Below, in pieces: positions 1 through 8,299 of a DNA stretch of 38,989 nucleotides (positions are counted from its first letter, which is position 1; each line of letters begins with the position of its first letter). Source of the DNA: Clostridia bacterium (GTDB lineage: Bacteria > Bacillota > Clostridia > Oscillospirales > Acutalibacteraceae); contig JAFRRP010000078.1 of NCBI GenBank assembly GCA_017428085.1, forward strand, positions 1-38,989, read 5' to 3'. The translations under genes were made by a program, and so were the position numbers. Below the pieces are notes generated by a model. The model was not told where the DNA came from. It searched no databases and worked only from the letters and a program-made list of their open reading frames with translations.

Positions 1-33
1 AAAAGATTTGCGATGAAATGAATGCCTATTGTG

Positions 34-111
34 TTAGAGAAAACAGTCGGCAAATCGAAATCCGTTTCAAAAGCTGAATTGCCACGAGCGGCACTGAGGT
101 GCCGCGCTACC
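34..111. repeat. MITE-like element, right half (left end outside or unclear)
   Basis: The 25 bases at 87-111 form the same palindrome-bearing end (GCGGCAC, 4-base loop, GTGCCGC, then GCTACC) that closes the element at 5806-5964. The inner flank also matches: CGAAATCCGTTTC occurs here at about 56-68 and again at about 5918-5930. The left end cannot be seen and probably lies before the window. Confidence 0.6.
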
Positions 112-221
112 CAATGGGGCAGGTTTTTATGAAACGGCAAACAGCGCGACAAACTCCCATTTTGTCTCTCTGATCCAAATCCCACAAAATTCCGTGATGA
201 TCTATTTTTTTTGTTGCCATA

Positions 222-258
222 TAAAAATCCCTGCTTCCGGCAGTCCGGAAACAGGGAT
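222..258 (-). terminator. Rho-independent terminator for ileS (minus strand)
   Basis: A stem of 14 positions (227-240 with 245-258, one mismatch) with a 4-base loop is followed on the minus strand by five T residues (222-226). It lies about 150 bases past the ileS stop and is the first strong terminator that RNA from ileS would meet. Confidence 0.75.
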
Positions 259-295
259 CGGTTTCTTTTCAGTTACAGCCGCAGGCGATTTCTTG

Positions 296-321
296 CGACT
301 TACGGCTCATGACTTACGACT
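296..321 (-). repeat. Heptamer repeat array H1
   Basis: Read on the minus strand, this is AGTCGTA, AGTCATG, AGCCGTA, AGTCG: a 7-base period with the same order of variants (GTA, then a TG variant, then GTA) seen at arrays H2, H3 and H4. It lies between the ileS stop and its terminator. Confidence 0.7.
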
Positions 322-404
322 GAAACGGCGCAAGTCGCAGCCGAAACGATCCGGTGTGATCGTTTTGGCGTTGCCATACAATTGACAACCATAATAATGC
401 CGTT

Positions 405-3400
405 TTACGCCACGACCTCCACGCCGATGGCGGCTTTCTCGCCGTTGATATCCCACTCCTTGACGACGCCCTTGGGTTCGGCAAGAATGACGGAATCGGC
501 GAGGGTGTCGCCGGCGATGTCGGCGGCATGGGCGGTCACGACCGCGTTGATCTTGTCGGTGGACTGAATGGTCACGTTCACGTGGTCGGTCACGTTGAAG
601 TCCGCGTCCTTGCGCATGGTCTGGATCTTGGAGATCAGCTCGCGCACGAAGCCCTCGGCGATCAGTTCGTCGGTCAGCTCCGTGTTCAGCGCCACGGTGA
701 CGCCGTTGTCGGTCAGGGAGAACGAGTGCGCCAGCTGCTCCGCCGAGATCAGCAGGTCGTCCGCCGTCAGCTGCACGTCGCCGATGGAGAGCGTCAGCGT
801 GATGAAGCCGTTCGCGTCCAGCTCCTGCTTTGCCTTCGCGCCGTCCAGGGCGGCGAGGGCGTTGCGGATCTCGCCGAGCTGCTTGCCGTACTTCGGGCCC
901 AGCGTCTTGAGCTGCGGCTTGAAGGTGTAGCTGACGAGGCCGGCGGCGGAGTCAGCGTAGATCACGTTCTTCACGTTCAGCTCGTCGCGGATGATGCCGG
1001 AGTAGACGGCGTCCAGCTTTTTGTTCGCCACCACGGTGATGTCGGCAAGGGGCTGGCGGTTCTTGATGTTCGCGCCGTTGCGGGCGGCGCGGCCCAGCAC
1101 CACCACTTTCAGCACCTCGTCCATGGCGGCCTCCAGCTCGGGGTCGATCCACGCCTCGTTCACCGTGGGATAGTCGCACAGGTGGACGGATTCAGGGGCG
1201 TTCTTGTCGATGGAACAGACCAAGTTGCGGTAAATGTCCTCCGCCATGAAGGGGATCATGGGGGCGGCGGCCTTGGCCACGGTGACCAGGGCGGTGTACA
1301 GCGTCATGTAGGCGTTGATCTTGTCCTGCGTCATCTCCTGCGCCCAGTAGCGCTCGCGGCCCCGGCGCACGTACCAGTTGGAAAGCTCGTCCACGAAGCC
1401 CTCCAGCGCCTTGGCGGCCTCCGGGATGCGGTAATTGGCCAGATGGTCGTCAGTGGCCTTGACGGTGGAATTCAGGCGGCTCAGCGCCCACTTGTCCATG
1501 ACGGAGAGCTTGTCGTAGTCAAGCGCGTACTTCGTCGCGTCAAATTCGTCGATGTTGGCGTACAGCACGAAGAAAGCGTAGGTGTTCCAGAGCGTCCCCA
1601 TGAACTTGCGCTGGCCCTCCTGCACGGCCTTGCCGTAGAAGCGGTTGGGCAGCCAGGGGGCGGAGTTGGTGTAGAAATACCAGCGGATGGCGTCCGCGCC
1701 GTAGGTGGCAAGCGCGTCGAAGGGATCCACCGCGTTGCCCTTGGATTTGCTCATCTTCTGGCCGTTCTCGTCCTGTACGTGGCCCAGAACGATGACGTTT
1801 TTATAGGGCGCCTTGTTGAACAGCAGAGTGGAGATGGCAAGCAAGGAATAGAACCAGCCGCGGGTCTGGTCCACCGCCTCGGAGATGAAATCGGCGGGGA
1901 ACTGCTGCTCGAACAGGTCCTTGTTCTCAAAGGGATAGTGGTGCTGGGCGAAGGGCATGGCGCCGGAATCGAACCAGCAGTCGATGACCTCCGGCACCCG
2001 CTTCATGGGCTTGCCGCATTCGGGGCAGCGGATGGTCACCGCGTCGATATAGGGGCGGTGCAGCTCGATATCGTCCGGGCAGTTGTCGGACATCTCCTTC
2101 AGCTCCGCGATGCTGCCCACGCAGTGACGGCAGCCGCACTCGCATTCCCAGATGTTCAGGGGCGTGCCCCAATAGCGGTTGCGGGAAAGGCCCCAGTCCT
2201 GCACGTTCTCGATGAAGTTGCCGAAGCGGCCCTTGCCGATGCTTTCGGGCATCCAGTTGATGGTGTTGTTGTTGCGGACCAGATCGTCCCGTACGGCGGT
2301 CATCTTGATGAACCAGGATTCGCGGGCGTAGTACAGCAGGGGCGTGTCGCAGCGCCAGCAGTGGGGATACTCGTGCTCGAACTTCGGCGCGCTGAACAGC
2401 AGGCCGCGGGCGTCCAGATCTTTTAAGAAGGCCGGGTCGGCGCTGGGCACGCCCTCCTTGAGCTCCTTCGCGCTGGGCTTGGCGCGCATCCCGAGGAAGG
2501 GCTCCTCGGTCATGTAGCCCTTCAGGTCCACGAACTGGACGAAGGGCAGGTCGTATTTGCGGCCGACTCTCGCGTCGTCCTCGCCGAAGGCCGGGGCGCA
2601 GTGGACGATGCCGGTACCGTCGGACATGGTGACGTAGTCGTCGCACATGACGAAGTGGGCTTTTTTATGCTGCTTTTCGGCCTCTCTGGCCGCGCCGGGG
2701 TACAGCGGCTCATATTCGGCGTATTCCAGCTCCTTGCCGGTACACTCGGAAAGGATCTCGTAGGCGGGCGTGCCGTTTTCCTTGTCCGCCAGATGGCCCA
2801 GCACCGTATCCAGCAGCGCCTTGGCGAGAATATAGGTGTTGCCGTCGGCGGCCTTCACCTTCGCGTAGGTCTCCGCGGGGTTCACGCACAGCGCGGTGTT
2901 GGAGAGCAGCGTCCACGGCGTGGTGGTCCAGGCCAGGAAATACGCGTCCTCGTCCTTCTTCTTGAAGCGGACGACGGCGGAGCGCTCTTTTACGGTCTTG
3001 TAGCCCTGCGCCACCTCGTGGGAGGACAGCGGCGTGCCGCAGCGCGGGCAGTAGGGGACGATCTTGAAGCCTTTGTACAGCAGGCCCTTGTCCCAGATGG
3101 TCTTCAGCGCCCACCACTCGGATTCGATGTAGTCGTTATGGTAGGTCACGTAGGGGTTGTCCATATCGGCCCAGAAGCCGACGGTGGAGGAGAAGTCCTC
3201 CCACATGCCCTTGTATTTCCACACGCTCTCCTTGCACTTCTCGATGAAGGGGGCCAGGCCGTACTGCTCGATCTGCTCCTTGCCGTCCAGCCCCAGCAGC
3301 TTTTCCACCTCGATCTCCACCGGCAGGCCGTGGGTGTCCCAGCCGGCCTTGCGGGGGACCATGCAGCCCTTCATGGTGCGGTAGCGGGGGATCATATCCT

Positions 3401-3593
3401 TGATGACGCGGGTCAGCACGTGGCCGATGTGCGGCTTGCCGTTGGCCGTGGGGGGCCCGTCGTAAAAGACGTAGGACGGATAGCCCGCGCGGGCGTCCAT
3501 GCTCTTTTCAAAGATTTTGTTGTCCTTCCAGAATTGCTCGACCTTCTTTTCGCGCTCCACGAACTTCAGATCGGTGGGAACTTTCTGATACAT
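405..3593 (-). CDS. ileS: Isoleucyl-tRNA synthetase, type-2-like
   Basis: This class I aminoacyl-tRNA synthetase charges tRNA-Ile with isoleucine in the cytoplasm. The 1062-aa protein has the HIGH motif at about residues 55-58 (GPPTANGKPHIGH) and the KMSKS loop at about 613-617. Between them is the inserted editing (CP1) domain, with CPRCG-type and CECGC-like cysteine pairs that may bind zinc. The HIGH context and the length resemble the type 2 (eukaryote-like, often mupirocin-insensitive) branch rather than the B. subtilis type; this is a judgement by eye. I chose the ATG at 3593, eight codons inside the longest frame, because AAAGGAAG lies about 8 bases upstream; the earlier ATG at 3617 has no such site. 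A strong promoter sits just upstream and leaves a leader of only about 30 bases, so no T-box can fit. Confidence 0.97.
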   Translation of the reverse strand: MYQKVPTDLKFVEREKKVEQFWKDNKIFEKSMDARAGYPSYVFYDGPPTANGKPHIGHVLTRVIKDMIPRYRTMKGCMVPRKAGWDTHGLPVEIEVEKLLGLDGKEQIEQYGLAPFIEKCKESVWKYKGMWEDFSSTVGFWADMDNPYVTYHNDYIESEWWALKTIWDKGLLYKGFKIVPYCPRCGTPLSSHEVAQGYKTVKERSAVVRFKKKDEDAYFLAWTTTPWTLLSNTALCVNPAETYAKVKAADGNTYILAKALLDTVLGHLADKENGTPAYEILSECTGKELEYAEYEPLYPGAAREAEKQHKKAHFVMCDDYVTMSDGTGIVHCAPAFGEDDARVGRKYDLPFVQFVDLKGYMTEEPFLGMRAKPSAKELKEGVPSADPAFLKDLDARGLLFSAPKFEHEYPHCWRCDTPLLYYARESWFIKMTAVRDDLVRNNNTINWMPESIGKGRFGNFIENVQDWGLSRNRYWGTPLNIWECECGCRHCVGSIAELKEMSDNCPDDIELHRPYIDAVTIRCPECGKPMKRVPEVIDCWFDSGAMPFAQHHYPFENKDLFEQQFPADFISEAVDQTRGWFYSLLAISTLLFNKAPYKNVIVLGHVQDENGQKMSKSKGNAVDPFDALATYGADAIRWYFYTNSAPWLPNRFYGKAVQEGQRKFMGTLWNTYAFFVLYANIDEFDATKYALDYDKLSVMDKWALSRLNSTVKATDDHLANYRIPEAAKALEGFVDELSNWYVRRGRERYWAQEMTQDKINAYMTLYTALVTVAKAAAPMIPFMAEDIYRNLVCSIDKNAPESVHLCDYPTVNEAWIDPELEAAMDEVLKVVVLGRAARNGANIKNRQPLADITVVANKKLDAVYSGIIRDELNVKNVIYADSAAGLVSYTFKPQLKTLGPKYGKQLGEIRNALAALDGAKAKQELDANGFITLTLSIGDVQLTADDLLISAEQLAHSFSLTDNGVTVALNTELTDELIAEGFVRELISKIQTMRKDADFNVTDHVNVTIQSTDKINAVVTAHAADIAGDTLADSVILAEPKGVVKEWDINGEKAAIGVEVVA

Positions 3594-3627
3594 AACGGTT
3601 ACTTCCTTTATATGCAAATCAAATTAT

Positions 3628-3656
3628 ATAATAAAATATTTTCAATATTTTGTCAA
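3628..3656 (-). promoter_or_regulatory. Sigma-A promoter of ileS
   Basis: On the minus strand, TTGACA (3656-3651) is separated by 17 bases from TATTAT (3633-3628). Transcription would start near 3621, giving a leader of roughly 28 bases before the ATG at 3593. The consensus -35, ideal spacing and AT-rich spacer make this convincing. Confidence 0.8.
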
Positions 3657-3671
3657 GATTTTTGCGAATGG

Positions 3672-3712
3672 AAAACGGACCGCGTTCCCCAAAAGAAAAC
3701 GCGGTCCGTTTT
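3672..3712 (-). terminator. Terminator hairpin between the CBS gene and ileS
   Basis: A perfect 15-bp stem (3672-3686 with 3698-3712) encloses an A-rich loop. On the minus strand it lies 12 bases past the CBS-gene stop and its 3' arm ends in a TTTT run, so it should end CBS-gene transcripts just before the ileS promoter. T residues flank the other side too, so it could work in both directions. Confidence 0.8.
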
Positions 3713-3724
3713 CGCGGCTTGCGG

Positions 3725-4180
3725 TCAGGCGATGCTTTCCGTCTGCGCCTCCTGCCGGTCGTCGTCCGTCAGTTCCGGGATGTCCGTTTTTACGGCGGCA
3801 AGATATTTAATGATATCCTTGCGTTTGATGATGCCGATGAACATATTCCGGTCGTCCACCACCGGTACGAAATTCTGGTTGTACGCGCGGTTCAGGATCT
3901 CGTCGATGGCGGCGCTGGCCCGTACGGGATGGTACTGCTTGTGGATGATGGTCCTCAGCTCCGTCTTTTCCAGCTTTTTCAGGTCGGGGTTGTTGTCGTT
4001 GTAAAGCGCCCACAGAAAATCGCCCTCGGTGACGGTGCCCATATAGCGGCCCGCGTCGTCGATCACCGGGATGGCGGCGTGGCCGTGATAGCGCATTTTT
4101 TCCAGTCCCTGACGGACCGAGCTGTTGATATTGATATATTCCACTTCCGCTTTCGGCGTAAGAAAATAGAGTACGTTCAT
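3725..4180 (-). CDS. Twin CBS-domain protein
   Basis: A 151-aa soluble protein made almost only of two CBS domains, which as a pair usually bind adenosyl ligands (AMP, ATP, SAM or c-di-AMP) and act as sensors. The first domain runs from about residue 10 to 60 (AAIPVIDD, then YMGTVTEGDFL) and the second from about 80 to 140 (FVPVVDD, then FIGIIKRKDIIKYL). No transporter or enzyme domain is attached, so the partner is unknown. I chose the ATG at 4180 because GGGAGAAG lies just upstream; the upstream in-frame ATG at 4207 has no clear site. A terminator follows directly and repeat array H2 precedes it, so it is probably transcribed alone. Its closeness to ileS and uxaC does not reveal a function. 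Confidence 0.88.
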   Translation of the reverse strand: MNVLYFLTPKAEVEYININSSVRQGLEKMRYHGHAAIPVIDDAGRYMGTVTEGDFLWALYNDNNPDLKKLEKTELRTIIHKQYHPVRASAAIDEILNRAYNQNFVPVVDDRNMFIGIIKRKDIIKYLAAVKTDIPELTDDDRQEAQTESIA

Positions 4181-4243
4181 GATCTTCTCCCGGAACAAAA
4201 TCTCCAAAAAGTATAAAGGGGTTTGCTGTAGCTTGGCTTAAAA

Positions 4244-4362
4244 AGTCGGAAGTCATCAGTCGGAAGTCCTGTTGTCTGTCACGATCCTGTCCCGGCTATT
4301 TTTCATGGGAACGCCCGGAGGGCCTCTTACGACTTACGACTTACGACTCACGACTTACGACT
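4244..4362. repeat. Inverted heptamer repeat H2
   Basis: The left arm (4244-4271) is AGTCGGA, AGTCATC, AGTCGGA, AGTCCTG. The right arm (4327-4362) read on the minus strand is AGTCGTA, AGTCGTG, then three AGTCGTA. The core between them carries a GCCC-GGA-GGGC hairpin (4313-4323) and a stretch (TCCTGTC, then GGCTATTT, then TCA) that recurs in H4. The element fills the gap between uxaC and the CBS gene. Confidence 0.75.
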
Positions 4363-4377
4363 GGCTGTTTCGGACTG

Positions 4378-5781
4378 TCAGACGGAAAGTCCGAAATAGG
4401 CCGCTGCGTTGCCGAAGGCGATATCCTTCACGATCGTTTCCAGCCGCGCGAAATCGGCGGGGTATTCGCCGTTTTCCACCAGCTCGCCGATAAATCCGCA
4501 GACGATGCGGCGGAAATACTCGTGACGGGGGTAGGACAGGAAGGACCGGGAATCCGTCACCATGCCCACGAATTTTGCCAGCACGCCCAGGTTGCCCAGC
4601 GCCTTGATCTGCGCCAGCATCCCGTCGATGTTGTCGTTGAACCACCAGGCGGTGCCGAACTGGATCTTGGAGGCGGCTTCCGAAGACTGGAAGTTGCCCA
4701 GCATGCTGCCCAGCACGTAGTTGTCCTTGGGGTTCAGGGTGAACAGAATGGTTTTCGGCAGGGCGTTTTCCTCGTCCAGCGAATCCAGCAGGCGGCTCAG
4801 TTTATAGGCCACCTCGTGGTCGGCGATGGAGTCATAGCCGGTGTCAGGGCCCAGCTTGCGGAACATCCGCGCGTTGTTGTTGCGCATGGCGCCGACGTGG
4901 ACCTCCATGGCCCAGCCGCGTTTGGCGTATTCTTTGGCGAGGAAGCGGAACAGCTCGGTCTTGTAGCCCTCGATCTCTTCCGCCGTCAACGCCTCGCCCG
5001 CCAGCCGTTTGGCGAAGACGGCCTCCAGCGCGGCGTCGTCCGCCCGGCGGAAGGGGACCGCGGTAAAGGCGTGATCCGTGGCGCGGCAGCCCATCTCGCC
5101 GAAGAAGGCGACGCGCTCCAGCAGCGCTTCCTTCAGCGCGGCAAAGCTTGCGATCTTTCTGCCGCAGACCGCTTCCAGCGCGCCCAGCCACGGCAGGAAC
5201 GTATCGTTCTCGATGGCCAGCGCCTTGTCGGGACGGAAGGCGGGCAGCACTTTTGTCTTGAAAGAGTCGTCCGCCGCGATCAGCTTGTGGTATTCCAGCG
5301 TGTCCGCCGGGTCGTCGGTGGTACAGACGCACGCCACGTTGGACCGGCTGATGAGGTCGCGGGGCCGGAAGCCGCCCGCGGCGATCTTCGCGTTGGCTTC
5401 CTCCCAGATGGCGTCGGCGGTGTCCTCGTTCAGCGGCTCGGCGATCCCGAAATACCGCTGCAGCTCCAGGTGCGTCCAGTGGTACAGCGGGTTGCCGATG
5501 AACAGGGGCATGCAGGCCGCCCACGCCTTGAATTTCTCGTAGGGGCCGGCGTCCCCGGTGATGTACTTCTCGTCTACGCCTGCGCCGCGCATGCCGCGCC
5601 ACTTGTAGTGGTCGCCGGACAGCCACAGCTGCGCGATGTCCCGGGGCGTTTCGTTTTCATAGATCTCCTTCGGCGACAGGTGGCAGTGCCAGTCGAAGAT
5701 CGGCTCGTCCTTGCAGGCGGCGAACAGCCGCTTTGCTGCCTCGGTAGTCAGCAAAAAATCCTCTGCCATAAACTGTTTCAT
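4378..5781 (-). CDS. uxaC: Glucuronate isomerase
   Basis: Uronate isomerase of the amidohydrolase-related UxaC family, which converts D-glucuronate to D-fructuronate (and galacturonate to tagaturonate) in the cytoplasm as the first step of hexuronate breakdown. The 467 residues are full length for the family. The N-terminal metal-site motif FDWHCHLSPKEI is at about residues 28-39, and the family signatures SGDHYKWRGMR and GNPLYHWTHLELQRYFG follow. AAAGGAAG precedes the ATG. No other hexuronate gene (uxuA, uxuB, kdgK, kdgA) is in the window, so it appears detached from a pathway operon here. Its 5' region is a MITE-like element (5806-5964) and its 3' region is heptamer array H2; both could affect expression. 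Confidence 0.96.
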   Translation of the reverse strand: MKQFMAEDFLLTTEAAKRLFAACKDEPIFDWHCHLSPKEIYENETPRDIAQLWLSGDHYKWRGMRGAGVDEKYITGDAGPYEKFKAWAACMPLFIGNPLYHWTHLELQRYFGIAEPLNEDTADAIWEEANAKIAAGGFRPRDLISRSNVACVCTTDDPADTLEYHKLIAADDSFKTKVLPAFRPDKALAIENDTFLPWLGALEAVCGRKIASFAALKEALLERVAFFGEMGCRATDHAFTAVPFRRADDAALEAVFAKRLAGEALTAEEIEGYKTELFRFLAKEYAKRGWAMEVHVGAMRNNNARMFRKLGPDTGYDSIADHEVAYKLSRLLDSLDEENALPKTILFTLNPKDNYVLGSMLGNFQSSEAASKIQFGTAWWFNDNIDGMLAQIKALGNLGVLAKFVGMVTDSRSFLSYPRHEYFRRIVCGFIGELVENGEYPADFARLETIVKDIAFGNAAAYFGLSV

Positions 5782-5805
5782 TGTGTTTCTCTTCCTTTCT
5801 CATAT

Positions 5806-5964
5806 GGTAGCGCGGCACCTCAGTGCCGCTATAGGCATAATCAACATATCAAACGGATCATATCATTCAATATTTTTTATTCGGTTAAGCAAAACAGCCT
5901 GTATCATCGAAATCCGTTTCTGAAGCTACAATTGCTACGAGCGGCACCGAGGTGCCGCGCTACC
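5806..5964. mobile_element. MITE-like element, 159 bp
   Basis: The ends at 5806-5830 and 5940-5964 are inverted copies of each other over 25 bases with one mismatch. Each end is itself a palindrome (GCGGCAC and GTGCCGC around a 4-base loop). The interior is AT-rich and has no gene. Related copies occur at 29900-30053 and, in part, at 34-111. No clear target duplication is visible. It lies between rnfB and uxaC, so the uxaC promoter may be inside it. Confidence 0.65.
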
Positions 5965-5979
5965 GATTCAGACGCCGTG

Positions 5980-6786
5980 CTACGCTTTGAATTGCAGCAT
6001 TTCAATGACGTGCTTCGGGCAGCTGTCGGCGCATTTGCCGCAGGCCGCGCACTTGTCGGGGTCCACGTGGGCCACGTTGGATTCCACCGTGACCGCCCCG
6101 TATTCGCAGGTCTTGACGCACTTCATGCACCCGATGCAGCCCACCTTGCATTCCTTCATGGTCAGCACGCCCTTGTCGCGGTTTTTGCACAGCACCGCGG
6201 CGCTGACCTTGTTTTTCGGGATCAGCTCGATCAGCTTTTTGGGACAGGTGGCCACGCACATGCCGCAGGCGCGGCACAGCTCGTAATCCACCACCGCCAC
6301 GCCGCCGCACAGCTTGATGGCGTGGTAGGGACAGCGGCTGACGCAGTCGCCGAGGCCCAGGCACCCGTAAATACAGCTCTTTTCGCCGCCGAACAGCTGG
6401 GCGGCCATCTTGCAGCTGGCGACGCCCTCGTAGACCATCTTGCGTTCCGCGACGTCCTCGGTGCCGTTGCACAGCACCACCGCCGTCATGGGCGTCACGT
6501 CGGCCGCAGCCAGCCCCATCAGCTCGGCGATCTTTGCGGAGACCTCGCTGCCGCCGGGGTTGCATAGCCCCGTTTCCGTGGTCTTACCGGAGGACAGCGC
6601 CGCCGCGTAGCCGGAGCAGCCGGAAAACCCGCAGGAGCCGCAGTTGGCGCCGGGCAGGATCTCTTCGATGGCCTGGGCGGTTTCGTCCACCGGCACGGCC
6701 ATCACCTTGGAAAGGATCGCCAGCAGCAGTCCGGCCAAAATGCCGATGCCCGCTACGGTCGCAACAGCAATCAGAATAGCGTTCAT
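5980..6786 (-). CDS. rnfB: Rnf complex subunit B (Fe-S protein)
   Basis: RnfB is the iron-sulfur subunit believed to take electrons from ferredoxin into the membrane-bound Rnf ferredoxin:NAD oxidoreductase. The 268-aa protein begins with a membrane anchor (residues about 3-25), followed by the four-Cys cluster motif CGSCGFSGCSGY. Ferredoxin-type motifs follow: CLGLGDCVSRCP, CRACGMCVATCP, CIGCMKCVKTCE and CAACGKCADSCP. AAGGAGGGA lies 5 to 13 bases before the ATG. It is the last gene of rnfCDGEAB, 12 bases after rnfA. Confidence 0.97.
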   Translation of the reverse strand: MNAILIAVATVAGIGILAGLLLAILSKVMAVPVDETAQAIEEILPGANCGSCGFSGCSGYAAALSSGKTTETGLCNPGGSEVSAKIAELMGLAAADVTPMTAVVLCNGTEDVAERKMVYEGVASCKMAAQLFGGEKSCIYGCLGLGDCVSRCPYHAIKLCGGVAVVDYELCRACGMCVATCPKKLIELIPKNKVSAAVLCKNRDKGVLTMKECKVGCIGCMKCVKTCEYGAVTVESNVAHVDPDKCAACGKCADSCPKHVIEMLQFKA

Positions 6787-6798
6787 GTCGGTCCCTCC

Positions 6799-7410
6799 TT
6801 ACAGCAGGCCCATGCCTTCCACGATGCCCGTAAAGCCGAGGAAGCTCATGGACACGATGGCGGCGGCGATCAGCGTGATGGGCAGCCCTTCCAGCGATTT
6901 GGGAACGTCCGCTGTTTCAAGGCGCGAACGTACCCCCGCGAACAGCACCATCGCCAGCATAAAGCCCGCGCCGGCGGCAAAGGAGCTGACCATGGCATGG
7001 CCGAACCCGAAGCCGTAGGCGGAATAGGCGCTGATGTTGTCGATGTTCAGGATTACCACGCCCAGCACGGCGCAGTTGGTGGTGATCAGGGGCAGGTAGA
7101 TACCCAGCGCGTTATACAGCGATTTGACGTACTTTTTCAGCACGATCTCCACCATCTGCACCAGCGCAGCGATCACGAGGATGAACACGATGGTCTGCAG
7201 GTAGACGAGGTCGTGGGCCTCAAGGAACATGTTTAAGGGATAGGTGACGGCGGTCGCCAGCAGCATCACGAAGATGACCGCGAGGCTCATGCCCACCGCC
7301 GTATTCAGCTTTTTCGACACTCCCAAAAACGGGCAGATGCCCAGGAACTTGGCCAGCGTGAAGTTCTGCGTCAGAATGCCCATTACCAAAAGGGCGATCA
7401 TGAATTTCAT
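6799..7410 (-). CDS. rnfA: Rnf complex subunit A
   Basis: Integral membrane subunit of the Rnf complex, 203 aa with about six hydrophobic helices; RnfA and RnfE are paralogues thought to form the electron path across the membrane. The typical N-terminus (LTQNFTLAKFLGICPFLGVSK) and the motif LITTNCAVLGV are present; the cysteines in these two motifs are the conserved ones linked to a membrane-embedded Fe-S centre. The start codon overlaps the rnfE stop (ATGA), with AAAGGAGG inside the end of rnfE, so the two are translationally coupled. Confidence 0.97.
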   Translation of the reverse strand: MKFMIALLVMGILTQNFTLAKFLGICPFLGVSKKLNTAVGMSLAVIFVMLLATAVTYPLNMFLEAHDLVYLQTIVFILVIAALVQMVEIVLKKYVKSLYNALGIYLPLITTNCAVLGVVILNIDNISAYSAYGFGFGHAMVSSFAAGAGFMLAMVLFAGVRSRLETADVPKSLEGLPITLIAAAIVSMSFLGFTGIVEGMGLL

Positions 7411-8285
7411 TGCGCGTCGGCCTCCTTTCCGTCGTTTCCGGCTGGCGCGGCCGCGTCGGTCTCCTTCGGCGGTTCGTCAGCCGCCGGTTTTTTGTCGGCG
7501 GACGGTTTTACGGCGTCTGCCGTTTCTTTCGTCTCCTCGGCGGCGCATTCGCTTCTGCCGCATACGGCCGCGTGGGGGCAGCCCTCGCAGCCCCGCAGCT
7601 CCGCTTTCGGCAGGCCCTTGCGGTCCGCCAGCCGGTTGGCCAGCGCCATGATGACGCCGAAGGTGAAGAAGCCGCCCGCCGGCAGGATGAAGACGGTCAT
7701 GGGGGCCAGCCCCGTGCGGGAAAGCCCCTCGGTGAAGTCGAAGCCCGTAAAGCCGTTCAGGTCCACAAAGCCGCCGATCATGGTGTCGATCCCGGCCAGG
7801 AAGGTGCCCGCGCCCAGGATCTCACGCACCGCGCCCATGCAGAACAGGGCGGCGGTAAAGCCGATGCCCATGCCGAGGCCGTCCACGGCGGAGACCAGCA
7901 CCGGGTTCTTGCCCGCGAAGGCTTCCGCCCTGCCCAGGATGATGCAGTTCACCACGATCAGGGGCAGGAACACGCCCAGCGACTCGTCCAGCGCCGGAAC
8001 GAACGCCTTGACCAGCATCTGCACGATGGTCACAAAGGAGGCGATCACGACGATGTACGCCGGGATGCGCGCCTTGGAGGGGATCACCTTGCGCAGCGCG
8101 GAAATGGCGATGTTGGAGCAGATCAGCACGATGGTGGCGGCGATGCCCATGCCCACGCCGTTGACGACGGAGGTGGAGGTGGCAAGCGTGGGACAGGTGC
8201 CCAGCACCAGCCGCAGCACCGGGTTTTCCCGTAAAAAGCCCTTGGTCAGCTCCCTGCCGTAGTTGTACTTTTTCTTTTCAGCCAT
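7407..8285 (-). CDS. rnfE: Rnf complex subunit E with Cys-bearing C-terminal extension
   Basis: Integral membrane subunit of the Rnf complex, paralogous to RnfA. Residues 1 to about 220 are the normal RnfE domain, with LRLVLGTCPTLA near the start and LPLIVVNCIILGRAEAF carrying the conserved cysteines. The protein is 292 aa, about 70 longer than usual RnfE. The extra tail has a compact cysteine group (C233, C236, C242 and C247 in CEGCPHAAVCGRSEC) and then a Lys/Glu/Pro/Ala-rich, probably disordered segment to the end. I chose the ATG at 8285 because AGGGGGAAG precedes it; it is 14 bases after rnfG. The Cys group could hold a metal or cluster, which is an inference only. Confidence 0.95.
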   Translation of the reverse strand: MAEKKKYNYGRELTKGFLRENPVLRLVLGTCPTLATSTSVVNGVGMGIAATIVLICSNIAISALRKVIPSKARIPAYIVVIASFVTIVQMLVKAFVPALDESLGVFLPLIVVNCIILGRAEAFAGKNPVLVSAVDGLGMGIGFTAALFCMGAVREILGAGTFLAGIDTMIGGFVDLNGFTGFDFTEGLSRTGLAPMTVFILPAGGFFTFGVIMALANRLADRKGLPKAELRGCEGCPHAAVCGRSECAAEETKETADAVKPSADKKPAADEPPKETDAAAPAGNDGKEADAQ

Positions 8286-8299
8286 GCGTCTTCCCCCTT

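Larger units (their letters stand above)
1..404. other. Intergenic region downstream of ileS
   Basis: No credible gene is present in these 404 bases. They hold the right half of a MITE-like repeat (up to about 111), a strong hairpin that would terminate minus-strand transcripts (222-258), and a short heptamer repeat array (296-321). A short open frame at 194-385 has no ribosome binding site and overlaps these repeats, so it was not accepted as a gene. Confidence 0.7.

Noticed and set aside
194..385. 63-codon plus-strand frame
   Set aside because: No ribosome binding site, runs through the terminator hairpin and heptamer array H1, and the sequence has no protein-like features.
528..2426. Long plus-strand open frame (632 codons) opposite ileS
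   Set aside because: It is rich in His, Val, Gly, Gln and Asp from antisense reading of a GC-rich gene, has no domain, and ileS is certain on the other strand. Similar antisense frames at 2601-4004, 4522-6567, 23065-25317, 25385-27361 and 27141-29291 were rejected for the same reason.
3594..3724. T-box leader upstream of ileS
   Set aside because: The promoter and a terminator for the preceding gene leave only about 28 bases of leader and no T-box sequence was seen.
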